Below are positions 17,997 through 26,470 of a DNA stretch of 64,000 nt, one piece after another. The stretch comes from Paenibacillus hunanensis (GTDB lineage: Bacteria; Bacillota; Bacilli; Paenibacillales; Paenibacillaceae), in the NCBI RefSeq assembly GCF_014645615.1, contig NZ_BMMB01000010.1, positions 1 to 64,000 of the forward strand, given 5' to 3'. The notes under the pieces were generated by a model that searched no databases, was not told where the DNA came from, and saw only the letters and a list, made by a program, of their open reading frames with translations. Position 1 is the stretch's first letter. Every line of letters begins with the position of its first letter. Position numbers and translations under genes: made by a program.

Positions 17997-19274
17997 ATGA
18001 TTGCCAAAAATCTAGCCACTATCCATCCACTCGCCTGGACGATCATTGTCGGTACCATGTTCGGCAGGCTCGTCACTTCCATGAGCATTCCATTTCTCGC
18101 CATCTACTTGACCTCAGCACTGCATGTTCCTGCTACGCAGACTGGACTCATTATTGCAGGTAGTGCACTCGCTGGTGTACTGTTCAGCTTTTACGGTGGA
18201 TACATCTCTGACCGCATCGGACGCAAACGCGTCATGCTCGTATCTGTATTTGGCTGGTCACTCGTCTTTTTCGGTTTTGCATCGGCGCAGTATGTATGGA
18301 TGTTTTTTGTCGTCAATATACTGAACGGAATATGCCGCTCCACATTCGAGCCTGCTGCACGCGCACTGCTCTCCGATACAACACCACCGGAACATCGCTT
18401 ACTCGTCTTCAATATGCGCTATGCTGCGATTAATATCGGCGTGGTATTTGGCCCGTTGATCGGACTTCAGCTTGGCTCAGGTGCTTCGACGTTTCCGTTT
18501 TACATTACGGGTGCGGTGTACGTGCTGTATAGCTTTGTACTCGTCTTGCAATTCCGTTTGCATCCAATCGATAAGCTACAAAGCCATGCTGCGGATAACG
18601 TTGCCAGACCGAATATTCGGGAAGCATTACGAGTGACATCGTCTGACCGCATTTTCCTGCCTGTTCTGATCGGTATGATCTTTTGCGTACTTGGGTATGC
18701 GCATTTTGATTCCACGCTAGCCCAATTTCTAGCGATTACACCAGATCTCAGTAATGGTAGTAAAATATTTTCCTATATGCTTGCGATGAATGCGGTCGTT
18801 GTACTTATTGTTCAATATCCGCTCGTGCGTACAGCAAGACGTTTTCGTCCGATCGTTCCATTGATTATAGGAAATATCCTTGTGGCGCTGTCCTTAATGA
18901 TCTTCGGTATGGCACATAACCTGGCTGTATTTATGATCGGTGTGTTCATTTTTACTGTAGGTGAAGTGCTTATGTTTACGATGACCGATATGCTGATCGA
19001 CCATATTGCTCCTGCGGGCTGGAAAGGCACGTATTTTGGCACGATGGGCTTTAACAATATTGGTACGATGGTTGCTCCAGTTGTCGGTGGGTTGCTTATT
19101 GATCGTGTAGCATTACAGGGTGGTATTCACGTATTCATACCGCTTGCATTGCTTACGCTGGTTGGTCTACCCTTCCTGTTAATTGCTCATCGTCGCTTGA
19201 CAATTCGTGATCAGCAGGCAGAAGCTGATGCGGCTGAACGGAATATGGTTGTGGAAAAGGCTGTTGGAGGTTGA
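17997..19274 (+). CDS. MFS transporter
   Basis: A 425-residue major facilitator with about 12 membrane segments and the loop 2-3 motif GGYISDRIGRKRVM near 65. It is a drug/sugar-efflux type carrier by general appearance, and the neighbouring SgrR-like regulator makes sugar or sugar-analogue efflux (as in SetA) a reasonable inference. The ATG at 17997 is chosen over a GTG at 17988 because AAGGAG at 17983-17988 runs into the GTG and is eight bases from the ATG. The C-terminal tail is short and charged. Confidence 0.88.
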   Translation: MIAKNLATIHPLAWTIIVGTMFGRLVTSMSIPFLAIYLTSALHVPATQTGLIIAGSALAGVLFSFYGGYISDRIGRKRVMLVSVFGWSLVFFGFASAQYVWMFFVVNILNGICRSTFEPAARALLSDTTPPEHRLLVFNMRYAAINIGVVFGPLIGLQLGSGASTFPFYITGAVYVLYSFVLVLQFRLHPIDKLQSHAADNVARPNIREALRVTSSDRIFLPVLIGMIFCVLGYAHFDSTLAQFLAITPDLSNGSKIFSYMLAMNAVVVLIVQYPLVRTARRFRPIVPLIIGNILVALSLMIFGMAHNLAVFMIGVFIFTVGEVLMFTMTDMLIDHIAPAGWKGTYFGTMGFNNIGTMVAPVVGGLLIDRVALQGGIHVFIPLALLTLVGLPFLLIAHRRLTIRDQQAEADAAERNMVVEKAVGG

Positions 19275-19699
19275 TGGAGCTTTTCGTTTAGCTATGTTGC
19301 TGGGTGAGTGTTAGCGTGAATTGAGTGTCGTGCTTGGGAAGCATTAGAACAGAAATTTAGAAGAAGTTGGGCGTTGGAGAAGTGACTTATGCTTTTTTGA
19401 TATACACCACTTCGGGAAGGAATAAGGGGACGGACTCGGGTGGAGCCGCGGGAATCTACTGGAATGGGGAAGGAATGAAGATTCCCGCGGCTCTGTAACT
19501 GTAAGATATTTTGCTGCGCAAAAATCACTTTTTATTGAACCTCGTGTTAGAAAATCACTAACACTGTAAGTTGTCCTTTCCCCTTATTTCCTTCCCTTCG
19601 TTCTGTATGGATTGCATCCTTAGATTGAAAACAGGAATGAAAAAATAAAGTGAATATATCAAGTCTATCTTTAGTGTAGCATTGTGCTTATAGAGAATT
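19275..19699. other. Intergenic region, 425 bp
   Basis: Between the MFS gene and the end of the ABC exporter pair. It contains the GC-rich hairpin at 19443-19493. No gene was seen. Composition shifts here from moderate GC to AT-rich. Confidence 0.6.
19443..19493. repeat. GC-rich 15-bp inverted repeat hairpin
   Basis: GAGCCGCGGGAATCT at 19443-19457 is matched exactly by its inverse at 19479-19493, with a 21-nt purine-rich loop. There is no U-tract on either side, so it is not a normal intrinsic terminator. It sits at the edge of the AT-rich ABC-exporter segment and may be a dispersed palindromic element or a small structured RNA. Confidence 0.6.
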
Positions 19700-21478
19700 T
19701 CATTCGTGTTCGTACCATTTCGCCTGTTCGTTGAACATATATGCATATTTCCCGTTTAGTCTCATTAAAGCTTCATGCGTTCCTTCTTCAATAATTTGTC
19801 CCTCATCCATTACTACAATACGATCCGCAATTTTAGCTGAACCTAACCTATGAGTTACGATGACTGCAATCTTATTTTTAGAAATATCTCTAAAAGTTCT
19901 AAATATACTAGATTCTTCGATAGGATCTATGGCAGCAGTAGGTTCGTCTAAAATAATTAAATCATGTTTACGAAATAATCCCCTCGCAATAGCCACGCGT
20001 TGCCATTGCCCACCAGATAAGTCTGTTCCTCCAAATTCTCTTGATAACATTGTTAGTTCCCCTTGCGGAAAATCTTTTGAATTTACTGCCAGTCCAGCAT
20101 TCTGAATCGGTTCTATAATATTATCATCACTTTTAATATCGCTAATTGTCACATTTTCCTTAAGTGTCAGCGCGTATTTCTGAAATTTTTGAAATACGGC
20201 AGATATATTATTCTGAGGTATATAAGGATTTCTCTCCGTATTCTCGATGTCTCCTATAATAATACTTCCACTCTGAGGCCGGTAGATACCAAGTAATAGT
20301 CGGACTAATGTTGATTTTCCGGCTCCATTTTCTCCAACTATGGCTATGGTCTCCTTATTGTGAATGTGAAGGCTAATATTATTAAGTGCTTTCTTATTCG
20401 TATTAGGATATTGAAAAGAAACATTACTTATTTTAATACCTTTAGAAAAATCAATATTCTGTTCAGCCATTTTTTCAGTAGGATTCATATTCATAAAATT
20501 CTTGTAATTAAGTACTGTTCCGAAATTCTTGGATAATTCATTAAAACTACCAAATGTAATCTCTTTAATAATACTAAGCAAGGAAGAAAGAGATATGAAA
20601 ATTGCTCCAAAAGAACCGATCGTTATAGCTCCTGAAAGAACGGTTTGCAACAATATATATAATACACCGATATAACCAGTTAGAGTCATCAATGCCATGT
20701 ACAAACGTATCATGGCAATCTTTTTTTCCACTGCATATGCTTTACTATTTAATAAAAGTTGTGTGTCCTTATATAACTTTATAAAGTATCCATATGCACG
20801 TAACATTCTAGTCTCTTTAAAGAAATCAATTCCAGTTAAACTTTTATCGTAATTATCTAGCTCCCGCCGAATAGGGGCAACTTCCTGTTCAAGATTTATA
20901 TGAAATTTCGATTGCAATATGCTGGATATTGCTTGAGGTATAAATATTAAAAATACAACCAGCACGAGATACGGGTTTAAAAAATAAAAATAAATACTGT
21001 AAAAAAGAAGCTGGGGTATATAAAAAAATATCATATTCATTATGATATTTACTAAAAGCATTGCATTTTCGCTTCCCTTAATAGATTTATTGATGTCATC
21101 CATTATAGAGGGATCTTCAAATTTTATAGCTGGAAGTTGGTCCACTTTCTTATGAATACGATAATGTAGGTATCCATATACCTTAAAGTATTGATACATA
21201 TTATTGTAGGCATTTAAGCCATTGAAAACATGTTGTATTGTTAATATGGCAAAAACAATAAGAATAGCTATAATCGCGTACTTTACACTGGCTTGGCCGT
21301 TAGCAGCTTTTATGATGGTATCAAACATATAATTGTTAGCCGGTAATATAGAAAACCACAAAACTGAATACACTAAAGCAACTATATTCATATATACAAA
21401 ATGAACAGGGGCACCATGAAAAATATCAGGTAAAACTTTAATGAAGATAGTGAATATGTTCTCACTTTTTGTTTTCAT
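19700..21478 (-). CDS. ABC exporter half-transporter (membrane + ATPase)
   Basis: A 592-residue half-transporter. About the first 320 residues are the six-helix membrane domain, and residues about 350-590 are the ATPase. Seen: Walker A GENGAGKS, Q-loop VFQKFQKY, signature LSGGQ, Walker B/D-loop LIILDEPTAAIDP and H-loop VTHRLGS, so the site looks intact. There is no C39 peptidase domain. It overlaps the upstream half-transporter by 4 bp (ATGA), which implies a heterodimer. The style (Ile/Asn/Lys-rich, YxYF membrane segments) is like lanthipeptide or bacteriocin exporters, but no precursor or modification gene was found. Codon use is more AT-rich than the neighbours, suggesting acquisition. Confidence 0.88.
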   Translation of the reverse strand: MKTKSENIFTIFIKVLPDIFHGAPVHFVYMNIVALVYSVLWFSILPANNYMFDTIIKAANGQASVKYAIIAILIVFAILTIQHVFNGLNAYNNMYQYFKVYGYLHYRIHKKVDQLPAIKFEDPSIMDDINKSIKGSENAMLLVNIIMNMIFFYIPQLLFYSIYFYFLNPYLVLVVFLIFIPQAISSILQSKFHINLEQEVAPIRRELDNYDKSLTGIDFFKETRMLRAYGYFIKLYKDTQLLLNSKAYAVEKKIAMIRLYMALMTLTGYIGVLYILLQTVLSGAITIGSFGAIFISLSSLLSIIKEITFGSFNELSKNFGTVLNYKNFMNMNPTEKMAEQNIDFSKGIKISNVSFQYPNTNKKALNNISLHIHNKETIAIVGENGAGKSTLVRLLLGIYRPQSGSIIIGDIENTERNPYIPQNNISAVFQKFQKYALTLKENVTISDIKSDDNIIEPIQNAGLAVNSKDFPQGELTMLSREFGGTDLSGGQWQRVAIARGLFRKHDLIILDEPTAAIDPIEESSIFRTFRDISKNKIAVIVTHRLGSAKIADRIVVMDEGQIIEEGTHEALMRLNGKYAYMFNEQAKWYEHE

Positions 21479-23277
21479 TGTTCATACCACTCTTTCTGAC
21501 TTCTGAACATATGAGCATACAAATTATCATTTGCTAATAGTTCCACGTGGGTTCCTTTTTCTACAATACAACCATTATCTACCACGAATATTTCATCAGC
21601 TAATTTGGTTGAGCCTAACCTGTGGCTTATTAATATGGTTGTATTACCTTTCGTCATTTTCTCATATTCTTCATAAAGGATACTTTCACTAATAGGATCA
21701 AGGGATGCGGTTGGCTCATCTAGTATTTTCAATGGTGCCTGATTAATTAGGGATCTGATGATTGAAATGCGTTGCCATTGACCACCTGAAATATCAACGC
21801 CATCTTTTTGGATTTTCCCAAGGTTTGTGTTAATCCCCAAAGGTAATTCATCCACTAAAACTCGAAGCCCCATATGATCTATTAACTGGTTCATTTTCTT
21901 AGCATTTGCATCAAAATTATTAATGTCACCTAGGAGAATATTCTCTTTCAAAGTAATTTGATAGCGTGCGAAATCCTGAAATAGTACACTTATTAATGCA
22001 TGTCGTTCACTCACTGGGTACGATTTAATATCTATTCCATTAATTTTAATCAAGCCAGTATAATTATGATATAGTCCAGTTAAAAGCTTGATTATGGTCG
22101 ACTTACCTGAACCATTAGCTCCGACAAATGCATAATTTTTTTTCGACTCCAATCTGAAACTAATACCATTTAAAATATTTTTCTCGGTACCCGGATATTT
22201 AAATATAACATTTTCAAACTCGACGGAATCCAAATGAAAAACTTCTTTACTAGGTAGCACTAAAGCATTCGAATCTTCCTCTAATTTGAAAAACAAATTT
22301 ATATCTTTTCGAGATTCGTTAATTGTGGCTAATGTGTCTACATATGCCGTCAATTCCCATGACAGCCGCTGAATTAAGGAAAAAATTGCTTGAGATATGG
22401 AAATAAAGAAGCCAATTGTAATTGTCCCGGTTAACAACGGCTGTAAAAAGAAAAATATTATACAAATTAAAAAAGTTGAAGATATAACACTTCCTGCTTT
22501 CATCTTAATAAACCAAGTTTGCTTTGTTTTAAAGCGTGTTCTTTGTGCTTCATCATAGTAATCTCTATATTTTTTATTTATGTGATCTCTAAATCCAAAT
22601 AATACACGTTCTTCCACAGCATCTTTCTGTATTAGCATTCTATCAAAATATTCAGCTCGTCGTGTATTGTTCGTGATCGCAATCTCAGCCTTATAATTTT
22701 CCTTAGCTCCTTTTTTCACTAAGATGCTTAACGGAATAATTAGCACCGCTATAAAGAGACCGGCCCACCATACTTGGTTAAAAATCATTATTAAAATACC
22801 TATGATCTTTATAATTAAAGTAGCAAACCCCAGTACATTATAAAAAAAGTCTGAAACATTTTTACTTAACTTTAGTTTCACCCTGCTTATCAAATCCCAG
22901 CTGTCATTATTTTCCACATGAGAATATTGAAGTCGGGAGATTTTTCGGATAGCTTGTTCATTAACATATTCAGATACGCTCAAATCAATTTTTATTTTAA
23001 ATAAATTACTTAAATCTTGTGATAGCCATTGATATGCCATGATCAGCATAAAAAGAAGCAAATAAGCCCAAACATTGCTCATTTGTCCAGAGTCCGGCCC
23101 AGCAACTACCATATTAATTAGCCTCGTAGTTACTCCCACTTGCAAAGTAATAATAATTCCATCAAAAATGGCTAATAATGCAAGTATAATTGACGGAATG
23201 GGTACCTGTTGAAATGGAATCTTGAATAGTGCAAAACTTGTAATATTAGATCCCCTTCGTGTTATGTATTCATTCAT
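21475..23277 (-). CDS. ABC exporter half-transporter (membrane + ATPase)
   Basis: A 600-residue half-transporter, first gene of the pair. The membrane domain spans about 20-340. The ATPase has Walker A GANGSGKS, Q-loop LFQDFARY, signature ISGGQ, Walker B LKILDEPTASLDP and H-loop ISHRLGS. The ORF is open to 23352, but the ATG at 23277 is preferred because AGGTGGA lies six bases upstream. Both ATPases look catalytically competent. It is AT-rich like its partner. The upstream 1.2 kb holds no clear substrate gene. The transported molecule, perhaps a peptide, is unknown. Confidence 0.88.
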   Translation of the reverse strand: MNEYITRRGSNITSFALFKIPFQQVPIPSIILALLAIFDGIIITLQVGVTTRLINMVVAGPDSGQMSNVWAYLLLFMLIMAYQWLSQDLSNLFKIKIDLSVSEYVNEQAIRKISRLQYSHVENNDSWDLISRVKLKLSKNVSDFFYNVLGFATLIIKIIGILIMIFNQVWWAGLFIAVLIIPLSILVKKGAKENYKAEIAITNNTRRAEYFDRMLIQKDAVEERVLFGFRDHINKKYRDYYDEAQRTRFKTKQTWFIKMKAGSVISSTFLICIIFFFLQPLLTGTITIGFFISISQAIFSLIQRLSWELTAYVDTLATINESRKDINLFFKLEEDSNALVLPSKEVFHLDSVEFENVIFKYPGTEKNILNGISFRLESKKNYAFVGANGSGKSTIIKLLTGLYHNYTGLIKINGIDIKSYPVSERHALISVLFQDFARYQITLKENILLGDINNFDANAKKMNQLIDHMGLRVLVDELPLGINTNLGKIQKDGVDISGGQWQRISIIRSLINQAPLKILDEPTASLDPISESILYEEYEKMTKGNTTILISHRLGSTKLADEIFVVDNGCIVEKGTHVELLANDNLYAHMFRSQKEWYEQ

Positions 23278-24519
23278 TTTAATTCCACCTATAGTCATTT
23301 TATATATAATCCTGCAGCATACATTTCCAGAAAACGGTATACTGGGACACAAAAAAACCCAATCTCCGTGTTTTAGAATTGAGATGAGCTACGTGTCGAA
23401 TTATATTCATGCATAAGAGATATCACACTAACACTGTTATATGTAGACAAGTTATAGGTTATGTCTTTTTTATTGTGATATATACTATAACCATTTTAAA
23501 TTTTTGTATAATTATATTGCTCGCAGACCCCTATCGTTAAATGTTTAGATATTTTTTTAATTCCCTTTACGATTAAGCAACCGCTTTCAGATGCAATCAT
23601 ATGTAATTATGAGTTCAATTAACAAATAGTTATTTACAAAACTCACATGCTTAACTTCATAAGGCATAGCTTTAATCTTTGATCCATCCATTATAGACTA
23701 CAAATTCTACTTCCTATGTTCACTCAGTCACATTAACATGCCTAAACATCGATTAATAATAATTCGAGTAATTGCAGAAAAACAATCAACTAAATCAAAA
23801 TGATTTATTGTTCGATATAGAATATCCTATCCACCTCCTACTGTTGTAAATATTTACAGTTTGATCTACATATATTTATCATAAAAAAAGAATATTGTAA
23901 AGTTATTAATTTATATGTTATCAAACGTAGTGCTAGTTTAAAAATAGTCATCTGCTTCATCTCGCTGTAATAGCAAAACAAAGCGATAGATTCCAGCATT
24001 TACACGTTGGATGCGGTGAAAGCCAAAGCAAACCGCAATGTTATTTTCTATCCTGATCCGTTGTTTCGCCCTAGCTTCTATTCGCTTTACGGTTATATCG
24101 GGCCTTAACATGCATATAGACTGAATTTTGCTTGCTCATACGCTTGAGAAGATGGAAGTGATCCAAGATTAAATCGAACTAGCACCATAGGTTATGTTTA
24201 TATTGTAGTATTTAGAGTTATTAAATAGAGGTCTGCCTTTTACGTTAGTCTCAATTCCGCAATGACCATTCGCACCTATCCATTATTTTTCACACGATTT
24301 GCTGGATTTTCTATTCTATTAGGTATATATTTATCTTGATGTGGAATCAATGTTTAGGCATATTTTCACAAATATTCCTATACCTTTGTGAAAATCGTTA
24401 TAAAGTTTTCACAAATTCATGGCGTAATTTTAAAAAACGTCATTTACATCGCGTGTTTATACCTTATAAATGGTATGATGGACACATATCAAATACTGAA
24501 ACGGGTGACATATATAGAG
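23278..24519. other. Long degenerate AT-rich region, 1.24 kb
   Basis: No intact gene with a ribosome binding site. Contains a possible coding remnant at 23974-24108, an isolated GGAGGTGG on the minus strand (23831-23838) with no suitable start after it, and short ORFs of 12-34 codons without good signals. The mix of AT-rich spacer and a higher-GC coding-like patch suggests decayed or rearranged DNA. Confidence 0.6.
23974..24108 (+). pseudogene. Possible C-terminal coding remnant
   Basis: Forty-four codons closed by TAA read with protein-like composition (for example LDAVKAKANRNVIFYPDP and RPSFYSLYGYIGP). They are preceded in frame by TAA and TAG with no start codon or ribosome binding site. 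The local GC is higher than its surroundings. I do not recognise the family. It may be the surviving end of a gene lost when the AT-rich segment arrived. Confidence 0.3.
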
Positions 24520-25452
24520 ATGAAAAATCAAACTGGTCAAGCTGTACCTATGCAGGCGAATTCGTTTACTGCCATCTTCTTTGCGACCATCAAAACGGGG
24601 ATCATCAAATCTAACCTGATTGCGATGTTTGCCGGATTGAGCATGGCTATTTATGTGTTTAATTTATCTTTTTTTGAGCATATCGGTGCGATCATTTTAG
24701 CATTTGTGGGCTCCTCGCTCGTCATCGGCTCTGCCGGGGCGTTCAACAATCTATATGATCGTGATATCGATGCGATTATGGAACGAACCAAAACACGTCC
24801 AACGGTAACAGGTAAAATGGACGCGCCGAACGGTCTAGCAATCGGTACAACTATGGCACTGATCGGGATCGCTTTACTGTACATGAGCTCACCGATGGCT
24901 GCACTGTTTGGCTTCCTTGGATTGTTCCTGTACGTGGTGCCTTACACCATGTGGACGAAGCGCACAACGATCTACAATACAGAGGTAGGTAGCCTGTCTG
25001 GTGCCGTTCCTCCATTGATCGGCTGGGCAGCGGTATCCAGCGATCTGGGACACTGGGAAATCTGGGCACTGGTTGTAACGATGCTGTTATGGCAGATGCC
25101 TCACTTTTATGCGATTGCGATTCGTCGCTTCGATGAGTACAAAGCAGCAAGCGTGCCAATGCTTCCAGTCGTAAAAGGTCTAAAACGCACGTATGCACAA
25201 ACGAACTTCTATCTGGTACTGCTCGTGCTGTCGAGTCTGATGTTCTGGCCGCTTAGCCCGTACATCGCAGGCGTTGCCTTCCTGCTCAGCCTGTCCTGGC
25301 TCGTATTCAGCTTCCGTAGCTACAGCAAAGCAGGCACTGAAGCAGACGTGAATAGCTGGGCGAAGAAAATGTTCATTTTCTCCCTGAATCATATTACATT
25401 GCTATTCCTGATCATTATCGCCTTCTCACTGATCGCACAGTGGTTGAGATAA
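24520..25452 (+). CDS. ctaB: Heme O synthase (protoheme IX farnesyltransferase)
   Basis: A 310-residue UbiA-family integral membrane prenyltransferase that adds a farnesyl group to protoheme IX to make heme O, for heme-copper oxidases. The first aspartate-rich motif, NNLYDRDIDAIMERTKTRP, is intact near residues 75-93, and TMWTKRTTIYNTEVGSLSGAVPPLIGW follows. There are about nine membrane helices. The ORF is open from 24388, but the ATG at 24520 gives the normal family length; its ribosome binding site is weak (GGGTGA about 12 bases upstream). It stands alone with no cytochrome oxidase genes or ctaA nearby. A perfect terminator follows. Confidence 0.93.
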   Translation: MKNQTGQAVPMQANSFTAIFFATIKTGIIKSNLIAMFAGLSMAIYVFNLSFFEHIGAIILAFVGSSLVIGSAGAFNNLYDRDIDAIMERTKTRPTVTGKMDAPNGLAIGTTMALIGIALLYMSSPMAALFGFLGLFLYVVPYTMWTKRTTIYNTEVGSLSGAVPPLIGWAAVSSDLGHWEIWALVVTMLLWQMPHFYAIAIRRFDEYKAASVPMLPVVKGLKRTYAQTNFYLVLLVLSSLMFWPLSPYIAGVAFLLSLSWLVFSFRSYSKAGTEADVNSWAKKMFIFSLNHITLLFLIIIAFSLIAQWLR

Positions 25453-25545
25453 TCATTTTAAAAATGTAGCCTGTCCATTAGATCCCCTTCATTATCGAAC
25501 GGAATCTATAATGTGGACGATATACTATAATACATGTGGACAATG

Positions 25546-25583
25546 AAAAAAGCTTCACCGAGCGCGCTCGGTGAAGCTTTTTT
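25546..25583. terminator. Perfect palindromic terminator after ctaB
   Basis: A 38-bp perfect palindrome with A6 at one end, T6 at the other and arms containing GCTTCACCGAGC. It works in either direction and lies 94 bp after ctaB and 123 bp beyond the stop of the convergent gene at 25706. Confidence 0.93.
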
Positions 25584-25705
25584 TGTATGATTATGCTTTC
25601 TATAATTTTGACCAGCTTAGTAAGCAAATGCTTGAACATCTATTGGAACACTTAGCAGGAAGCCAAGCAGCATTCACGATAGGTATGTGCTGTACAGAGA
25701 CCAGA

Positions 25706-26398
25706 TTAATGATATAGCCATATTTGAAGTAGCTGTGGATGCTTCTCTATATAGTCAAGCCATAACTGCACGAGCAGTACACGCTGCGTAGAGCTTATCT
25801 GCATCTCTTCTCTAATCATTAGCATCTGCCAGCGCATGTACTTAACCATAGGTGCAAGCGGCTGGTTACAGAGCCTGCTTTTTAGTTCATATGAACGAGT
25901 GATGCGCTTTAAAGCAAGATCCAACAGATGATTTGTAGATGAAGACAATAGAGACTGGAAGTTCGCAATGTGGATAATTAAAGAGTCCCTTCTGAACGGG
26001 GGCACACTTATTCTCGCATCTTCTCCATCTTTTCCTCTGTAATTTCCAACATCTACCTGTTCCTTTATAGCGATTTGAAGCATCTCTAGCAGTAATTGAC
26101 TGAGCCAGTATTCGAACCTGTCTCTCTGCTCGATTGAGTGATCCGCCTTAGTGGAGCAAGTTTCATCATTATTGTTACTGCTGCTTGCTACCAGATCCAT
26201 CTGTTGCCGCTTCATAAGCGTCATGTACGATCGGATCAAAAGCTGCATTTTAGAGGATGTTGTGGGGTAGAATTCATCTGTATAGAGATGGAAAATCATT
26301 CGCTCGATTTCTTTAATCGATGATGGTGGTATTTCGTATTGTTGTACTTTGTGTTGATTTGCTGGGGATGATATGAAGGATTGATCGGATGTCATCAT
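25706..26398 (-). CDS. Hypothetical protein, helical, unknown family
   Basis: A 230-residue protein I do not recognise. It has a polar N-terminal tail, a helical segment (SIKEIERMIFHLYTDEFYPTTSSKMQLLIRSYMTLMKR), a Ser/Asn-rich linker near 75-85, and further amphipathic helices to the C-terminus (MVKYMRWQMLMIREEM, VLLVQLWLDYIEKHPQLLQIW). No signal peptide, membrane segment or catalytic motif was seen. AGGGAG lies seven bases before the ATG. It is monocistronic, after the RND operon terminator. No function is proposed. Confidence 0.65.
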   Translation of the reverse strand: MMTSDQSFISSPANQHKVQQYEIPPSSIKEIERMIFHLYTDEFYPTTSSKMQLLIRSYMTLMKRQQMDLVASSSNNNDETCSTKADHSIEQRDRFEYWLSQLLLEMLQIAIKEQVDVGNYRGKDGEDARISVPPFRRDSLIIHIANFQSLLSSSTNHLLDLALKRITRSYELKSRLCNQPLAPMVKYMRWQMLMIREEMQISSTQRVLLVQLWLDYIEKHPQLLQIWLYH

Positions 26399-26424
26399 GC
26401 TTTCACTCCCTCTAATTTGTAAAT

Positions 26425-26451
26425 AAGGAGACAGAATGATTCTGTCTCCTT
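26425..26451 (-). terminator. Hairpin after the RND pump gene
   Basis: A perfect 13-1-13 palindrome with arm AAGGAGACAGAAT. Its position 20 bp past the pump stop favours a terminator of the efflux operon. The U-tract is weak (TTATTT), so it could instead be an operator for the gene starting at 26398. Confidence 0.6.
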
Positions 26452-26470
26452 CAATTAAAATATAGATCCT

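Noticed and set aside
23587..23691. 34-codon minus-strand ORF upstream of the ABC exporter genes, considered as a precursor peptide
   Set aside because: The nearest purine-rich sequence is 17 bases from the ATG, and it has no leader/core organisation or Cys/Ser/Thr-rich core.
23831..23838. Perfect GGAGGTGG ribosome binding site on the minus strand
   Set aside because: No ATG, GTG or TTG lies at a usable distance before stops in all frames.
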